In this document: positions 1 through 7,187 of the stretch, piece after piece
How positions within the stretch are numbered: the stretch's first letter is position 1
Layout: every line of letters begins with the position of its first letter
Source of the DNA: PBB1 sp043749095
Lineage (GTDB): Bacteria; Pseudomonadota; Gammaproteobacteria; Burkholderiales; Burkholderiaceae_C
Length of the DNA stretch: 28,961 nt
Assembly (NCBI GenBank): GCA_043749095.1
Contig: JAYVEB010000203.1
Span: 1 to 28,961 of the forward strand
Direction of reading: 5' to 3'
Notes under the pieces: generated by a model
Told to the model about the DNA's origin: nothing
Seen by the model: the letters and a program-made list of their open reading frames with translations, nothing else
The model's database searches: none
Program-made: the position numbers and the translations under genes

Positions 1-689
1 CGCCAACGGCCGGCACGACGATCGGCGTCGTGACCAACGGCGGTGGCGCGATCCGCAGCGTGGTCGGTGGCGACTTCACGATCAACCAGGGCAAGGTGCT
101 GACGACACAGGGTGGTGACATCCTGCTGTACAGCAGCGGCGGCAGCATCGACGCCGGTCGCGGCGCCCGCACCTCGATCAGCACCCCGCCGCCGACCCGC
201 ACGCCGATCACCGTCGATGGTGTCATCGTCGGCTATGTCTACACGGTGCCTGCCAGCTCATCGGGCAGCGGCATCCAGACGCTGACGTCCGACCCGGATG
301 GCATCGGTCCGCGCACGGCTGCGCCGGCAGGTGGCATCTACCTGTTCGCGCCGGCTGGTGCCATCGATGCCGGCGAAGCCGGTATCCGCTCCGGTGGCAG
401 CCTGTTCATCAATGCGCAGACGGTGCTCAATGCCAGCAACTTCTCTGCGGCGGGCCCGTCAGCCGGTGTGCCGGTGGCGACCGCAGGCAGCCTCGCCACG
501 TCGCTTGCCGGCAACGGCACGGCCAACAACTCGAAAGCAGCCGAAGACGCCGCTGCCGGCGCTGCCAATGCCGCCCGCGCCGCGGCCGCGGCAGAAGGTC
601 TGGCCAAGCCGACCATCCTGACCGTCGAGGTCTTGGGCTTCGGCGACAAGAACTGCAAGGAGCAGCAAAAGGACTGCTTCGCCAAATGA
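1..689 (+). CDS. Filamentous-haemagglutinin-like exoprotein, C-terminal end (partial)
   Basis: The reading frame is already open at the left edge (codons in frame from base 3), so this is the tail of a larger gene; the GTG at 30 is not its start. About 229 residues are visible. The first half is rich in Gly, Ser and Thr with beta-helix-like repeats. A conserved-looking block follows (TLTSDPDGIGPR, GGIYLFAPAGAIDAGEAGIR), which I recognise from the C-terminus of DUF3739-type filamentous haemagglutinin proteins of betaproteobacteria. An Ala-rich stretch and a short tail with two Cys (NCKEQQKDCFAK) end the protein. Such proteins are long secreted adhesin- or matrix-like exoproteins. It ends 16 bases before the glycosyltransferase gene and leads into the Ton-like module. 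Family assignment is from memory of the motif, without a profile search. Confidence 0.7.
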   Translation, partial: PTAGTTIGVVTNGGGAIRSVVGGDFTINQGKVLTTQGGDILLYSSGGSIDAGRGARTSISTPPPTRTPITVDGVIVGYVYTVPASSSGSGIQTLTSDPDGIGPRTAAPAGGIYLFAPAGAIDAGEAGIRSGGSLFINAQTVLNASNFSAAGPSAGVPVATAGSLATSLAGNGTANNSKAAEDAAAGAANAARAAAAAEGLAKPTILTVEVLGFGDKNCKEQQKDCFAK

Positions 690-705
690 GCCCGCGGAGG
701 CGTCG

Positions 706-1926
706 ATGCGTCTGCTGAACGTCATCCGCTCGGTTGACCCGGTGCACGGTGGTCCGGCGGAAGGTCTGCGGCAGTCGATCGCCGCGACCCGAGCGATGGG
801 TCACAGCGAAGAGGTGCTGACGCTCGATGCGCCCCACGATGCCTGCGTGAGCACCTTCCCGGCGACGGTGCATGCGCTCGGGCCGGTAGGGTCCAACTAC
901 GGGCGCAGTGATCGTCTGCTGCCGTGGTTGCGCGCCCATGCCGGTGAGTATGACGCGGTGATCGTGCACGGTCTGTGGCAGCACCACGGGATGTCGGTGT
1001 GGCGTGCGCTGCGCAGCGGACCGGTGCCTTACTTCGTCTACCCGCACGGCATGCTGGATCCGTGGTTCAAGCAGCGCTATCCGCTGAAGCACGGGAAGAA
1101 GTTGCTGTACTGGTGGGCGGCCGAATACCGGGTGCTGCGCGACGCCTCGGCGGTGCTCTTCACCGCCGACGAAGAAAAGCGGCTCGCGGCACGGACGTTC
1201 CGGCCTTATCGGGTGCGGCCGGCGGTGGTCGGCTACGGCGTTGCCATCACCGACGCAGCGGCCGGCGCCGACACCGAAACGTTCTTCCAGCGCTGGCCCG
1301 CCACGCGGGGCCAGCGCCTCGTGCTGTTCCTGGGCCGCCTGCACCCGAAGAAAGGCGGCGACCTGTTGATCGAGGCGTTCGCGCAGGTGGCCGCTCGCGA
1401 TCCCGCGCTGCATCTGGTGATGGCAGGACCTGATGACCGCTCGGGCGTGCGCGCCGGCTGGGAGGCCCTGGCCTCACGCTGCGGGGTTGCGCAGCGGGTC
1501 ACGTTCACCGGCATGCTGACCGGCGATGCCAAATGGGCGGCACTGCGCGCGGCCGATGTGTTCGCGCTGCCCTCGCACCAGGAGAACTTCGGCATTGCGG
1601 TGGTGGAGGCGCTGGCCTCGGGTGTGCCGGTGCTGATTTCCGACAAGGTCAACATCTGGCGCGAGATAGTTGCCGATGACGCTGGTCTCGCGGGCAACGA
1701 CACGCTGGCCGGGACCGTCGACACGTTGAGCCACTGGTTGAGCCTGGACCCGCCGCGCCGCACCGCGATGCGGCAGCACGCGGTCGATTGCTACCGGCGC
1801 CACTTCCACATGGCAGCGGCCGCCCAGCGCCTGATCGACACGATCACGCCACACGTTCGTCATGCCGTTGACACAGAGCAAGCCGTGCTGATGGTGCTGG
1901 ATCAGAGTCTCGATTCACAGCGCTGA
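706..1926 (+). CDS. GT4-family glycosyltransferase
   Basis: 406 residues, the usual length for a GT-B fold GT4 enzyme. It would transfer a sugar from a nucleotide sugar to a growing polysaccharide on the cytoplasmic face of the inner membrane. The N-terminal part starts with a Rossmann-like strand and a Gly-rich loop (VDPVHGGPAEGL). The C-terminal half has the donor-binding domain with GRLHPKKGGDLLIEAF and the E-x7-E signature at about residues 293-301 (ENFGIAVVE), then ALASGVPVLIS. The ATG at 706 has a GGAGG Shine-Dalgarno about 7 bases upstream. It lies between the exoprotein and the DUF2341/ExbB gene, an unexpected place for a glycosyltransferase if the flanking genes form one energising module. 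Donor and acceptor cannot be read from the sequence. Confidence 0.9.
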   Translation: MRLLNVIRSVDPVHGGPAEGLRQSIAATRAMGHSEEVLTLDAPHDACVSTFPATVHALGPVGSNYGRSDRLLPWLRAHAGEYDAVIVHGLWQHHGMSVWRALRSGPVPYFVYPHGMLDPWFKQRYPLKHGKKLLYWWAAEYRVLRDASAVLFTADEEKRLAARTFRPYRVRPAVVGYGVAITDAAAGADTETFFQRWPATRGQRLVLFLGRLHPKKGGDLLIEAFAQVAARDPALHLVMAGPDDRSGVRAGWEALASRCGVAQRVTFTGMLTGDAKWAALRAADVFALPSHQENFGIAVVEALASGVPVLISDKVNIWREIVADDAGLAGNDTLAGTVDTLSHWLSLDPPRRTAMRQHAVDCYRRHFHMAAAAQRLIDTITPHVRHAVDTEQAVLMVLDQSLDSQR

Positions 1927-1983
1927 AACAAACCCGGGCTACTGTCGGAGGCTGTGCAGCAAAGACAGTCGTTCCCGCCGGTC

Positions 1984-3732
1984 ATGAAAAAAATTGCGAT
2001 GCTGGTCGTCATGTTGACGGGCCTGTTGATGGCGGGCCTGTCCCAGGCCGCCTGGAATGCCGACTGGAAGCAGCGGGTCAAGATCGGCCTGAACACCGCG
2101 GCCGATGGCCTGCCCATCGCGTCAGCCGTCGATTCGCCCGCGGTGCTGATCCGGTTGCATACCGGCAACTTTCAGTTTGCCGACGCCAAGCCTGACGGTA
2201 CCGACCTGCGGTTCATCGCCAGCGACGACAAGACGCCGCTGAAATTCCACATCGAAAAGTTCGACGGGCTCAACGAACTCGCCTTCGTCTGGGTCCAGGT
2301 GCCGAAGCTCGCACCGGGCGCCAAGGATGCCTTCATCTGGCTCTACCACGGCAACCCCACCGCGGCCGCAGGTGACGACGCCAAGGGCAGCTATGACGCC
2401 GCGCAAGGGCTGGTGTACCACTTCAACGAGCGCGAGCCGCTGCCTCAGGACTCGACCGCCAACGCCAATCACGCCTTGCGTTCGACGGCCAAGGTGATCG
2501 GCACCGGCCTGATCGGCGGCGCTCTTGCATTCGACGGCAATGCCGAACTGGCGCTGCCGTCGACACCTTCGTTGAAGTCGAGCGCCAACGGGCTGACGCT
2601 GTCGTTCTGGATCAGGCCGACCGATGCGGCCGACGCGCCGGTCTACACGCAGACCGAAGGTCAGTCACCGCTGGTGATCGCAATGCGTGGCGGCAAGCTG
2701 GAAGCGCAGTCGGGGACGCTGACCGCGACAGCCTCTGCGCCGCTGGCCGTCGGCACATGGCAGCACGTGGCCATCGTCGCCAAGGACGGGCTGACGATCT
2801 ACCTGAATGGTCAAGAGGTTGCCAAGGTCGCAGGCAGTGTGCCCGATCTGGGCGGTGCCGCGGTCATCGGCAAGGGCTTCAAGGGCGAGATCGATGAGTT
2901 GCAGGTGTCGACCGCCGCGCGCTCGGCCGACTGGATCAAGACCGCAGCGCTGTCGCAGGGGCAGGATCAGAAACTCGTGGTCTATGGCCCTGCCGAAGGC
3001 GATGGCGAAGGCGAGAGCGGCCCGTCTTACCTGAAGATCCTGCTGGGCGCGGTGACGTTGGACGGCTGGGTCGTCATCGCGATCCTGGGCGTGATGTTCG
3101 TGGTGAGCTTCTGGGTGATGATCACCAAGGCCGTGTTCGTGAACAAGGCGGCCAAGGACAACGAGCGTTTCAAGGCGCAGTTCGAGAAGCTGGTGAATTC
3201 CATCCGCCCCGGCGCACAGGACGCTGCCGTGGAGAAGGCAGAGAAGGAAACGGCCAGGGCCTACCGGAATTCCTCGCTTTACCGCCTGTATGCCGCCGGC
3301 GCCCACGAGTTGCGGGAACGCTTTTCGGTCTATGCGAAGGAGGGACGCACCCCGACGCTCACCGATCCCTCGCTCAATGCGATCCGCGCAACCATCGATG
3401 CGCGGCTCGTGCGCGAACTGCAGCGCCTCAACGCCCAGATGGTGGTGCTCACCATATCGATCGCCGGCGGCCCCTTCCTCGGACTGCTTGGCACTGTGGT
3501 GGGTGTGATGATTACCTTTGCGGCCATTGCCGCGGCGGGCGACGTGAATGTGAACGCCATCGCACCGGGCATCGCCGCGGCGCTGGTGGCCACAGTGGCT
3601 GGCCTGGCCGTCGCCATCCCCTGCCTCTTTGGCTACAACTACCTGCAGAGCAAGATCTCCGAGCTGACCTCGGACATGCAGGTGTTCGTCGACGAGTTCA
3701 TCACCCGCATCGCCGAAAATCACTCGGTCTGA
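1984..3732 (+). CDS. DUF2341-LamG-TolQ/ExbB fusion, proton-channel family protein
   Basis: 582 residues from the ATG at 1984. An in-frame GTG at 1954 exists, but the 1984 start gives a clean signal sequence (MKKIAMLVVMLTGLLMAG, cleavage near SQA-A). Residues about 22-130 match the DUF2341 pattern (WKQRVKIGLN, FIWLYHGNP). About 140-330 look like a LamG/concanavalin-A-like domain (LTLSFWIRPTD, GTWQHVAIVAKDG, IDELQVS). A membrane segment follows near 360-380, then a MotA/TolQ/ExbB domain with two further membrane segments at the C-terminus. In ExbB terms the pore threonines are present (T504 in LLGTVVG, T537 in LVAT), but the position of E. coli Glu176 is Ala532 (APGIAAAL). The N-terminal domains should lie in the periplasm. 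With the ExbD and TonB-like genes downstream this is probably an inner-membrane energising complex. Its target is unknown. Confidence 0.88.
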   Translation: MKKIAMLVVMLTGLLMAGLSQAAWNADWKQRVKIGLNTAADGLPIASAVDSPAVLIRLHTGNFQFADAKPDGTDLRFIASDDKTPLKFHIEKFDGLNELAFVWVQVPKLAPGAKDAFIWLYHGNPTAAAGDDAKGSYDAAQGLVYHFNEREPLPQDSTANANHALRSTAKVIGTGLIGGALAFDGNAELALPSTPSLKSSANGLTLSFWIRPTDAADAPVYTQTEGQSPLVIAMRGGKLEAQSGTLTATASAPLAVGTWQHVAIVAKDGLTIYLNGQEVAKVAGSVPDLGGAAVIGKGFKGEIDELQVSTAARSADWIKTAALSQGQDQKLVVYGPAEGDGEGESGPSYLKILLGAVTLDGWVVIAILGVMFVVSFWVMITKAVFVNKAAKDNERFKAQFEKLVNSIRPGAQDAAVEKAEKETARAYRNSSLYRLYAAGAHELRERFSVYAKEGRTPTLTDPSLNAIRATIDARLVRELQRLNAQMVVLTISIAGGPFLGLLGTVVGVMITFAAIAAAGDVNVNAIAPGIAAALVATVAGLAVAIPCLFGYNYLQSKISELTSDMQVFVDEFITRIAENHSV

Positions 3733-3742
3733 GGCCCACGCA

Positions 3743-4147
3743 ATGAAGATGCAGGCCGCCGGCAAGCCCTACGACGAGATCAATGTCGTGCCGATGCTCG
3801 ACCTCAGCTACGTGCTGCTGGTGATCTTCATCATCATGACCACCGCGTCGGTGCAGGGCATCAAGGTCAACCTGCCGAAGGCCAGTGCCGCGCCCAGCCT
3901 GGCCAAGCCCCAGACCAAGGCGATCACCATCCGTGACGACGGGCAGGTGTTCCTCGACACCTACCCGGTGACGATGCAGGAGCTGGAGGACCGTCTGCGC
4001 CAGTTGAAGGCGGTGAATCCGAGCTTCCCGGTGGTCATCAAGGGCGACGCGAAAGTCCACTACGAAAAGGTCGTCGACGTGCTCGACCTGATGGGCCGGC
4101 TCGACATCACCCAACTTGGCCTGGTCACCCAGCGCCTGGTGAAGTAG
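3743..4147 (+). CDS. exbD: ExbD/TolR-family biopolymer transport protein
   Basis: 134 residues, normal for ExbD. A short cytoplasmic N-terminus is followed by one membrane helix (about residues 18-38) that keeps the essential membrane aspartate, D20 in the motif NVVPMLDLSYVLL. This corresponds to Asp25 of E. coli ExbD and is the proton-carrying residue in the family. The periplasmic domain follows, with the typical pattern ITIRDDGQVFLDTYPVTMQELEDRL read in two parts. The gene begins 10 bases after the DUF2341/ExbB stop and precedes the TonB-like gene by 27 bases, so the three are very likely co-transcribed and form one complex. The symbol is by family only; it is not the housekeeping exbD by context. 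Confidence 0.92.
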   Translation: MKMQAAGKPYDEINVVPMLDLSYVLLVIFIIMTTASVQGIKVNLPKASAAPSLAKPQTKAITIRDDGQVFLDTYPVTMQELEDRLRQLKAVNPSFPVVIKGDAKVHYEKVVDVLDLMGRLDITQLGLVTQRLVK

Positions 4148-4174
4148 CGCGCCACAGCGCGCCGGCGACCGACG

Positions 4175-4855
4175 ATGTACCAGGACGACGACGAAGCGGC
4201 GAGCGGCCGCACCTGGATAAAGACGGCTGCGCTGTGGCTTGGCGGTTTGGCACTGTTGGTCGCGGCGGCCTTGCTGCTGATGAAGTTCCTGTCCGGGCCA
4301 TCGGCCAAGCCGTCGGGCGTGCACCAGATCGCGCTGATCAAGCAGCCGCCCCCACCACCGCCGCCCAAGCCGCCCGAGAAGCCACCCGAGCCGCCGAAGG
4401 TGAAGGAAGAAGTCAAGATCGATCAGCCCAAGGACGAACCTAAGCCGGATGAGCCGAAGGCGGCCGACGACAAGCCCGCATCCGACAAGCCGCTGGGCGT
4501 CGATGCCGAAGGCGGTGCCGGCTCCGACGGCTTCGGTCTCGCTGGCAACAAGGGCGGGCGGGATTTCCTGACCACCGGTGGCGGTGGCGGAGCGTATTAC
4601 TCCGGCTTGCTGCAGCGTCAGTTCTTCGAGGCCTTGTCGCGCAACCGCAAGGTGGTGAAGGAAGAGTTCAAGGTCGTCGTCAGGGTCTGGCTGGGCGACG
4701 ACGGACGGGTGCAGAAGGCCGACATCGTCAGCGGCTCCGGCAACCCGAAAGTCGACGACCTGATCCAGCTGACGCTGCTCGACATGACCCCGCTGAAAGA
4801 CATCCCGCCGAGCTCAATGCGGCCGATGCAACTGCGCCTGAGCAACCGCTCGTGA
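4175..4855 (+). CDS. TonB-like energy transducer
   Basis: 226 residues with TonB architecture: a short acidic cytoplasmic N-terminus, one membrane helix at about residues 15-37, a Pro-rich periplasmic spacer at about 50-105 (seven consecutive Pro, then Lys/Glu/Asp-Pro repeats), a Gly-rich linker (TTGGGGGAYYSG) and a C-terminal TonB-like fold at about 145-226 (VVVRVWLGDDGRVQKADIVS). TonB proteins couple the proton-motive force gathered by ExbB/ExbD to an outer-membrane partner. The partner here is not obvious: the next gene is a Porin_5-type barrel without a recognisable plug domain, and no TonB-dependent receptor lies in the window. The ATG at 4175 has no strong Shine-Dalgarno, but no other start fits the acidic N-terminus better. 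Confidence 0.88.
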   Translation: MYQDDDEAASGRTWIKTAALWLGGLALLVAAALLLMKFLSGPSAKPSGVHQIALIKQPPPPPPPKPPEKPPEPPKVKEEVKIDQPKDEPKPDEPKAADDKPASDKPLGVDAEGGAGSDGFGLAGNKGGRDFLTTGGGGGAYYSGLLQRQFFEALSRNRKVVKEEFKVVVRVWLGDDGRVQKADIVSGSGNPKVDDLIQLTLLDMTPLKDIPPSSMRPMQLRLSNRS

Positions 4856-4880
4856 CCCCCTACGCTGTCCTCGATTCCGC

Positions 4881-6464
4881 ATGAATTTCATCTGCTCCCG
4901 TTGGTCTCTCGCCTTCGCCTCGTTGGCGTGCGCCGCTGCGCCCGTGTACGCACAGGATGTCGACATCGACCAGGTGCGTGCCGCCACTGCCAAATTGATC
5001 GCTCAACTGGTCGACCAGGGCGTGCTGGCGCGCGACAAGGGCGAGGCGCTGCTGAGCGATGTTGCCAAGCCGGCATCCGCGGCGCCAAGCTCGGGCAATG
5101 CCGGCGCAGCGGCCAGCGGCGGCACGCCCGCAGCAGGTGCCAAAGGTGCGGCGGGCACGGTGCGCGTGCCGTACATCCCGGAGTTCGTGCGCAAGGAATT
5201 GAAGGACGAGATTCGTCTGGAACTGGCCGCACAGGCGTTCCGTGAAGGCTGGTCCGGTCCCGGCGCGATTCCCGGTTGGGTGCGCGCGCTGGCCTGGGAC
5301 GGCGACCTGCGCTTTCGTGTGCAGCTCGATCGCTATGCGAACGACAACGCAACTCAACCCAGCATCACCGAAACCAACCGCAACCGCGCGCTGTCGCCGC
5401 TCAACACCAGCGAAGACCGCGAACGCCTGCGCTTTCGTGCCCGCATCGGCCTGACCGCCACCATCGACGAGAACTGGTCGGGCGGCGTGCGGTTGACCAC
5501 TGGCAGCGCGACCGATCCGCTGTCGTCGAACCAGACGCTGGGCACCTACAACAACCGCTACACCGTGCTGATTGATCGTGCCTACATCCGTTACCGCCTG
5601 GGCGACTACAGCGCGGTGGCCGGGCGCATGGCCAACCCCTGGTTCGGCACCGACCTGATGTGGGCCAACGACCTGAGCTTCGACGGCGTGGCCCTGCAAT
5701 GGACGCCGAAGATCAGCTCGGACATCCGCGGCTTCGCCACGCTGGCGGCGTTGCCGATCCAGGAAGTCGAGCTGGCATCGGCCGACAAGTGGTTGTTCGG
5801 CGGCCAGATCGGCGCCACGCTGTTGCCATCGCCGCGCACCCTGGGTGCCAAGCTGGGCCTGGCCTATTTCCATTACGCCAACCTGCGCGGCAAGCCCAGC
5901 GCGGCGGGCTCGACGGCGAACGAATACACCGCGCCCGCGTTCGCCCAGAAGGGCAACACCTACTACAACATCTCGTCCGATCCGAATCGGCCGCTGCTCG
6001 GGCTGGCCGCCGATTACCAGCTGCTGAACCTGACCGGGCAGGTGGACTTCCCGTCGATCGCCGGCAAGCGGGTGATCGTCACCGGCGACTTCGCGCACAA
6101 CTTCGGATTCGATCGCAAGGCAGTTAGCCAGCGCGTCACCAACAACGGTGTGCCCGTCAATGTGGCGGCGCAGGTCGATGCCTACCACCTGCGAGTGGCG
6201 TTCGGCGATGCGGACCTCAAGGCGCTGCATGACTGGCAGGTGTTCGCTGCCTACAAGCGCATCGAGCGTGATGCGCTGCTCGATGCCTTCACCGACAGCG
6301 ATTTCCGCCTGGGCGGCACCGATGCGCGCGGGGTGATCCTCGGCGGCAGCTACGGCCTGGGCAAGAACACGTCGGCAGCGTTCCGCTACTTCAGCGGCGA
6401 CTCGATCTCCGGCGCACCGCTGTCGATCGACGTGTTCCAGTTCGATCTGAACGTCAAGTTTTGA
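4881..6464 (+). CDS. Porin_5-type putative outer-membrane porin
   Basis: 527 residues. The signal peptide ends at about residue 24 (AAPVYA-QDVD). A short helical region and a low-complexity Ala/Gly linker (about 60-100) follow. The barrel part has many alternating strands (LRFRARIGLTATIDENWSGG, VLIDRAYIRYRLGDYSAVAG). The protein ends in a terminal Phe (FDLNVKF), the outer-membrane assembly signal. The pattern matches the putative-porin family of proteobacteria (Porin_5 in Pfam). It sits 25 bases after the TonB-like gene and 13 bases before the coiled-coil gene. The context suggests it is the outer-membrane component of the Ton-like module. A general porin that happens to be co-transcribed is the alternative. 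Substrate unknown. Confidence 0.85.
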   Translation: MNFICSRWSLAFASLACAAAPVYAQDVDIDQVRAATAKLIAQLVDQGVLARDKGEALLSDVAKPASAAPSSGNAGAAASGGTPAAGAKGAAGTVRVPYIPEFVRKELKDEIRLELAAQAFREGWSGPGAIPGWVRALAWDGDLRFRVQLDRYANDNATQPSITETNRNRALSPLNTSEDRERLRFRARIGLTATIDENWSGGVRLTTGSATDPLSSNQTLGTYNNRYTVLIDRAYIRYRLGDYSAVAGRMANPWFGTDLMWANDLSFDGVALQWTPKISSDIRGFATLAALPIQEVELASADKWLFGGQIGATLLPSPRTLGAKLGLAYFHYANLRGKPSAAGSTANEYTAPAFAQKGNTYYNISSDPNRPLLGLAADYQLLNLTGQVDFPSIAGKRVIVTGDFAHNFGFDRKAVSQRVTNNGVPVNVAAQVDAYHLRVAFGDADLKALHDWQVFAAYKRIERDALLDAFTDSDFRLGGTDARGVILGGSYGLGKNTSAAFRYFSGDSISGAPLSIDVFQFDLNVKF

Positions 6465-6477
6465 GCGTGGACTGCCC

Positions 6478-7176
6478 ATGAACGCGACGCGCCCGGTCCA
6501 GCTGTGCCTGCTGGTGTTCAGTCTGGTGGCCAGCCTGGCTGCCGGCGCCCCCGCTCACGCGGCCGACAAGACCGCCGACAAGGCAGCGCGCCGGTTCCAA
6601 CTCCAGTTGCAGAACCTGCAGCAGCAGCTGCAGGAGGCGCAGGATGCCAAGGCCAGGGCCGAGTCCGACAAGGCCGAAGTCGACAAGCATTTGCTCGAGC
6701 AGACCGAGCAGGTCACGAAATTGACGGCGACATTGCGCAAGACCGGCGACAGCCTGAAGTCATCAGACGCAACGCGCGCGCAGCTTGCCGCCAGCCTTGC
6801 CGCGCTCGACAAGCAGTTGGCCGACGAGAAGCGCAGCAGCGAGGAAGCGGCCGCTCTCAGGGCGCGCGAACTGGTGGGCTATACCCGGCTGCGCGATGAG
6901 CAGCAGGCGACCTTGCAACGCAAGCACGACGACCAGGTCACGCAAGTGGCCGAGTGCACGGCGAAGAACACCAAGCTGGTCCGCCTGAGCGGCGAACTGC
7001 TCGACCGCTATCGCGGCAAGACGGTCAAGGATGTGCTGACGCAGCGTGAGCCGGTGCTGGGGCTCGGCGACGTGCAGATGTTCAACCTCGTCCAGGAGTA
7101 CCGCGACCGCGCCGATGCCGAGCGCTACACCCCAACCTCCCCGCCGGCGCCCGCCGCTCCTTCCGTCAACAGGTGA
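6478..7176 (+). CDS. Periplasmic coiled-coil protein of unknown function
   Basis: 232 residues. A signal peptide of about 28 residues (ending PAHA-ADK) is followed by a long Gln-, Lys- and Asp-rich coiled coil at about 35-150 (heptad-like FQLQLQNLQQQLQEAQDAK). A compact C-terminal segment has one Cys and the block LLDRYRGKTVKDVLTQREPV. It should be a soluble periplasmic or envelope-spanning rod. No enzymatic motif is visible. It closes the Ton-like module, and its stop overlaps or almost touches the polysaccharide-export lipoprotein gene. It could bridge inner- and outer-membrane parts of the module (inference). Coiled coils of this kind are often mislabelled as DNA-repair or chromosome-partition proteins by similarity; the signal peptide argues against that here. 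Confidence 0.75.
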   Translation: MNATRPVQLCLLVFSLVASLAAGAPAHAADKTADKAARRFQLQLQNLQQQLQEAQDAKARAESDKAEVDKHLLEQTEQVTKLTATLRKTGDSLKSSDATRAQLAASLAALDKQLADEKRSSEEAAALRARELVGYTRLRDEQQATLQRKHDDQVTQVAECTAKNTKLVRLSGELLDRYRGKTVKDVLTQREPVLGLGDVQMFNLVQEYRDRADAERYTPTSPPAPAAPSVNR

Positions 7177-7187
7177 AACCAAACGAA

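Noticed and set aside
427..1413. 328-codon minus-strand frame opposite the exoprotein tail and GT4 gene
   Set aside because: Low-complexity Arg/His/Gln-rich translation, no ribosome site or family pattern; the plus strand is clearly coding.
4860..6479. 539-codon open frame antisense to the porin gene
   Set aside because: Its translation is Arg-, Ala- and Val-rich with no recognisable domain, and the plus strand encodes a clear porin with signal peptide and terminal Phe. It is a by-product of high GC codon use.
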